Below, in pieces: positions 27,955 to 28,452 of a stretch of 28,452 nucleotides of DNA. Below the pieces are notes generated by a model. The model worked only from the letters and a program-made list of their open reading frames with translations, had not been told where the DNA came from and did not search any database. Source of the DNA: JBOHPP01 sp050731755 (GTDB lineage Bacteria > Methylomirabilota > Methylomirabilia > Rokubacteriales > CSP1-6); NCBI GenBank assembly GCA_050731755.1, contig JBOHPP010000116.1, forward strand, positions 1 through 28,452, given 5' to 3'. The number at the start of each line of letters is the position of its first letter. The stretch's first letter is position 1. A program made the position numbers and the translations under genes.

Positions 27955-28452
27955 CTACATATGCTTCCTGAGCTCCAGCCGCCCGATCTGGCGGCGGTGT
28001 ACCTCGTCGGGGCCGTCGGCGAAACGGAGCGTCCGCGAATGCGCCCACATGGAGGCCAGCGGGAAGGCCTGGCTCACGCCGCCGCCGCCGTGGAGCTGCA
28101 TGGCGCGATCGACGACCCGGAGCGTCATGTTGGGTATCGCCACCTTGATGGTGGCGATGGCCTGCTTGGCCGCCTTGTTGCCGACCGTGTCCATCATCCA
28201 GGCCGCGTGGAGCACGAGCAGGCGCGCCTGGTCGATCTCGATCCGCGACTGGGCGATGCGCTCGAGCGTGATGTCGTTCTCGCTCAGACGCTTGCCGAAG
28301 GCCACCCGCTCCTGACCGCGCTTGCACATCAGCTCCAGGGCCCGCTCGGCCACCCCGATCTGCCGCATGCAGTGATGGATGCGGCCGGGCCCCAGGCGCC
28401 CCTGGGCGATCTCGAAGCCCCGGCCCTCGCCGAGCAGCATGTTGGCGGCGGA
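27955..28452 (-). CDS. Acyl-CoA dehydrogenase, C-terminal part (truncated by window end)
   Basis: The last 165 residues of an FAD-dependent acyl-CoA dehydrogenase; the gene continues beyond the window edge. The visible part is the C-terminal helical domain: L-L-G-E-G-R-G-F-E-I-A-Q-G-R-L-G-P-G-R-I, then the R-I-H-H-C-M-R helix, V-A-F-G-K-R-L, and the late V-D-R-A-M-Q-L-H-G-G-G-G-V-S-Q motif that contacts FAD of the neighbouring subunit. The pattern resembles the ACAD10/11-like branch, which normally works with APH-type phosphotransferases such as the one at 25669-26721. The catalytic glutamate in these enzymes lies near the last helix or further upstream depending on the branch and cannot be assessed fully here. 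The hairpin repeat copy C lies directly after its stop. Confidence 0.93.
   Translation of the reverse strand, partial: SAANMLLGEGRGFEIAQGRLGPGRIHHCMRQIGVAERALELMCKRGQERVAFGKRLSENDITLERIAQSRIEIDQARLLVLHAAWMMDTVGNKAAKQAIATIKVAIPNMTLRVVDRAMQLHGGGGVSQAFPLASMWAHSRTLRFADGPDEVHRRQIGRLELRKHM

Noticed and set aside
1..28452. CRISPR arrays, tRNA or rRNA genes, insertion sequences, attachment sites
   Set aside because: No regularly spaced direct repeats, no tRNA-like cloverleaf, no rRNA stretches, and no transposase or integrase motifs were recognised by reading; an exhaustive tRNA or repeat scan was not possible here.

Overview
The window is chromosomal DNA of very high G+C from a bacterium. Third codon positions are almost all G or C, GTG and TTG starts are frequent, and genes are packed into short-spaced or 4-base-overlapping operons. 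The gene mix (MlaC, AsmA, a lone MlaC/MFS pair, acyl-CoA metabolism genes, alternative oxidase, DUF2236 oxygenase, small citrate synthase) suggests a Gram-negative-type soil or subsurface lineage. The overall look resembles Candidatus Rokubacteria / Methylomirabilota, but that is an inference from style and not a proven assignment. No rRNA, tRNA, CRISPR array, transposase or phage gene was seen.

Layout. (1) 6-942 (+): a PlsC-type acyltransferase, then a tiny helix-hairpin-helix protein with its own near-consensus promoter. (2) 5064-955 (-): a five-gene run of isoaspartyl peptidase/asparaginase, DUF4345 membrane protein, threonine dehydratase with ACT domain, a thiolase-fold enzyme lacking the N-terminal nucleophile cysteine, and its DUF35 Zn-ribbon/OB partner; the middle genes overlap by ATGA/GTGA. 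(3) 5085-7782 (+): family 5 uracil-DNA glycosylase, MlaC, a dispersed hairpin repeat, and an MFS permease. (4) 7834-13866 (+): a long operon of zinc M16 peptidase, HlyD-type fusion protein, a fragment of an ABC-2 permease, an alternative-oxidase-like diiron protein, a second M16 protein without zinc ligands, an exported protein of unknown function, and a DUF2236/MpaB-type oxygenase. (5) 14989-13956 (-): a glycosyltransferase with a possible 35-residue leader gene. (6) 15176-19273 (+): quinone oxidoreductase, acyl-CoA ligase, AsmA protein. (7) 20835-19266 (-): methyltransferase and DUF2071 protein. (8) 20911-24610 (+): citrate synthase, second repeat copy, exported alpha/beta hydrolase, a DapF-like epimerase with both catalytic cysteines replaced by serine, LOG-family protein, then a broken SnoaL-like gene. 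(9) 25654-24911 (-) and 25669-26721 (+): 5-formyl-THF cyclo-ligase-like protein divergent by 14 bases from an ACAD10/11-type phosphotransferase. (10) 28452-26745 (-): acyl-CoA dehydrogenase C-terminus, third repeat copy, GYD-domain protein ending in a strong intrinsic terminator, then an RRM protein and a 71-residue protein.

Most notable are: a palindromic repeat found three times, each time 2-4 bases after a stop codon and in the same orientation as the gene; the Ser/Ser DapF-like protein; the nucleophile-less thiolase with DUF35 partner, which points to aldolase rather than thiolase chemistry; two gene remnants (ABC-2 permease, SnoaL-like); and the M16 peptidase pair split by a fusion protein and an alternative oxidase. 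Several starts lie 6-10 bases behind a -10-like box with no ribosome-binding site, suggesting leaderless transcripts.
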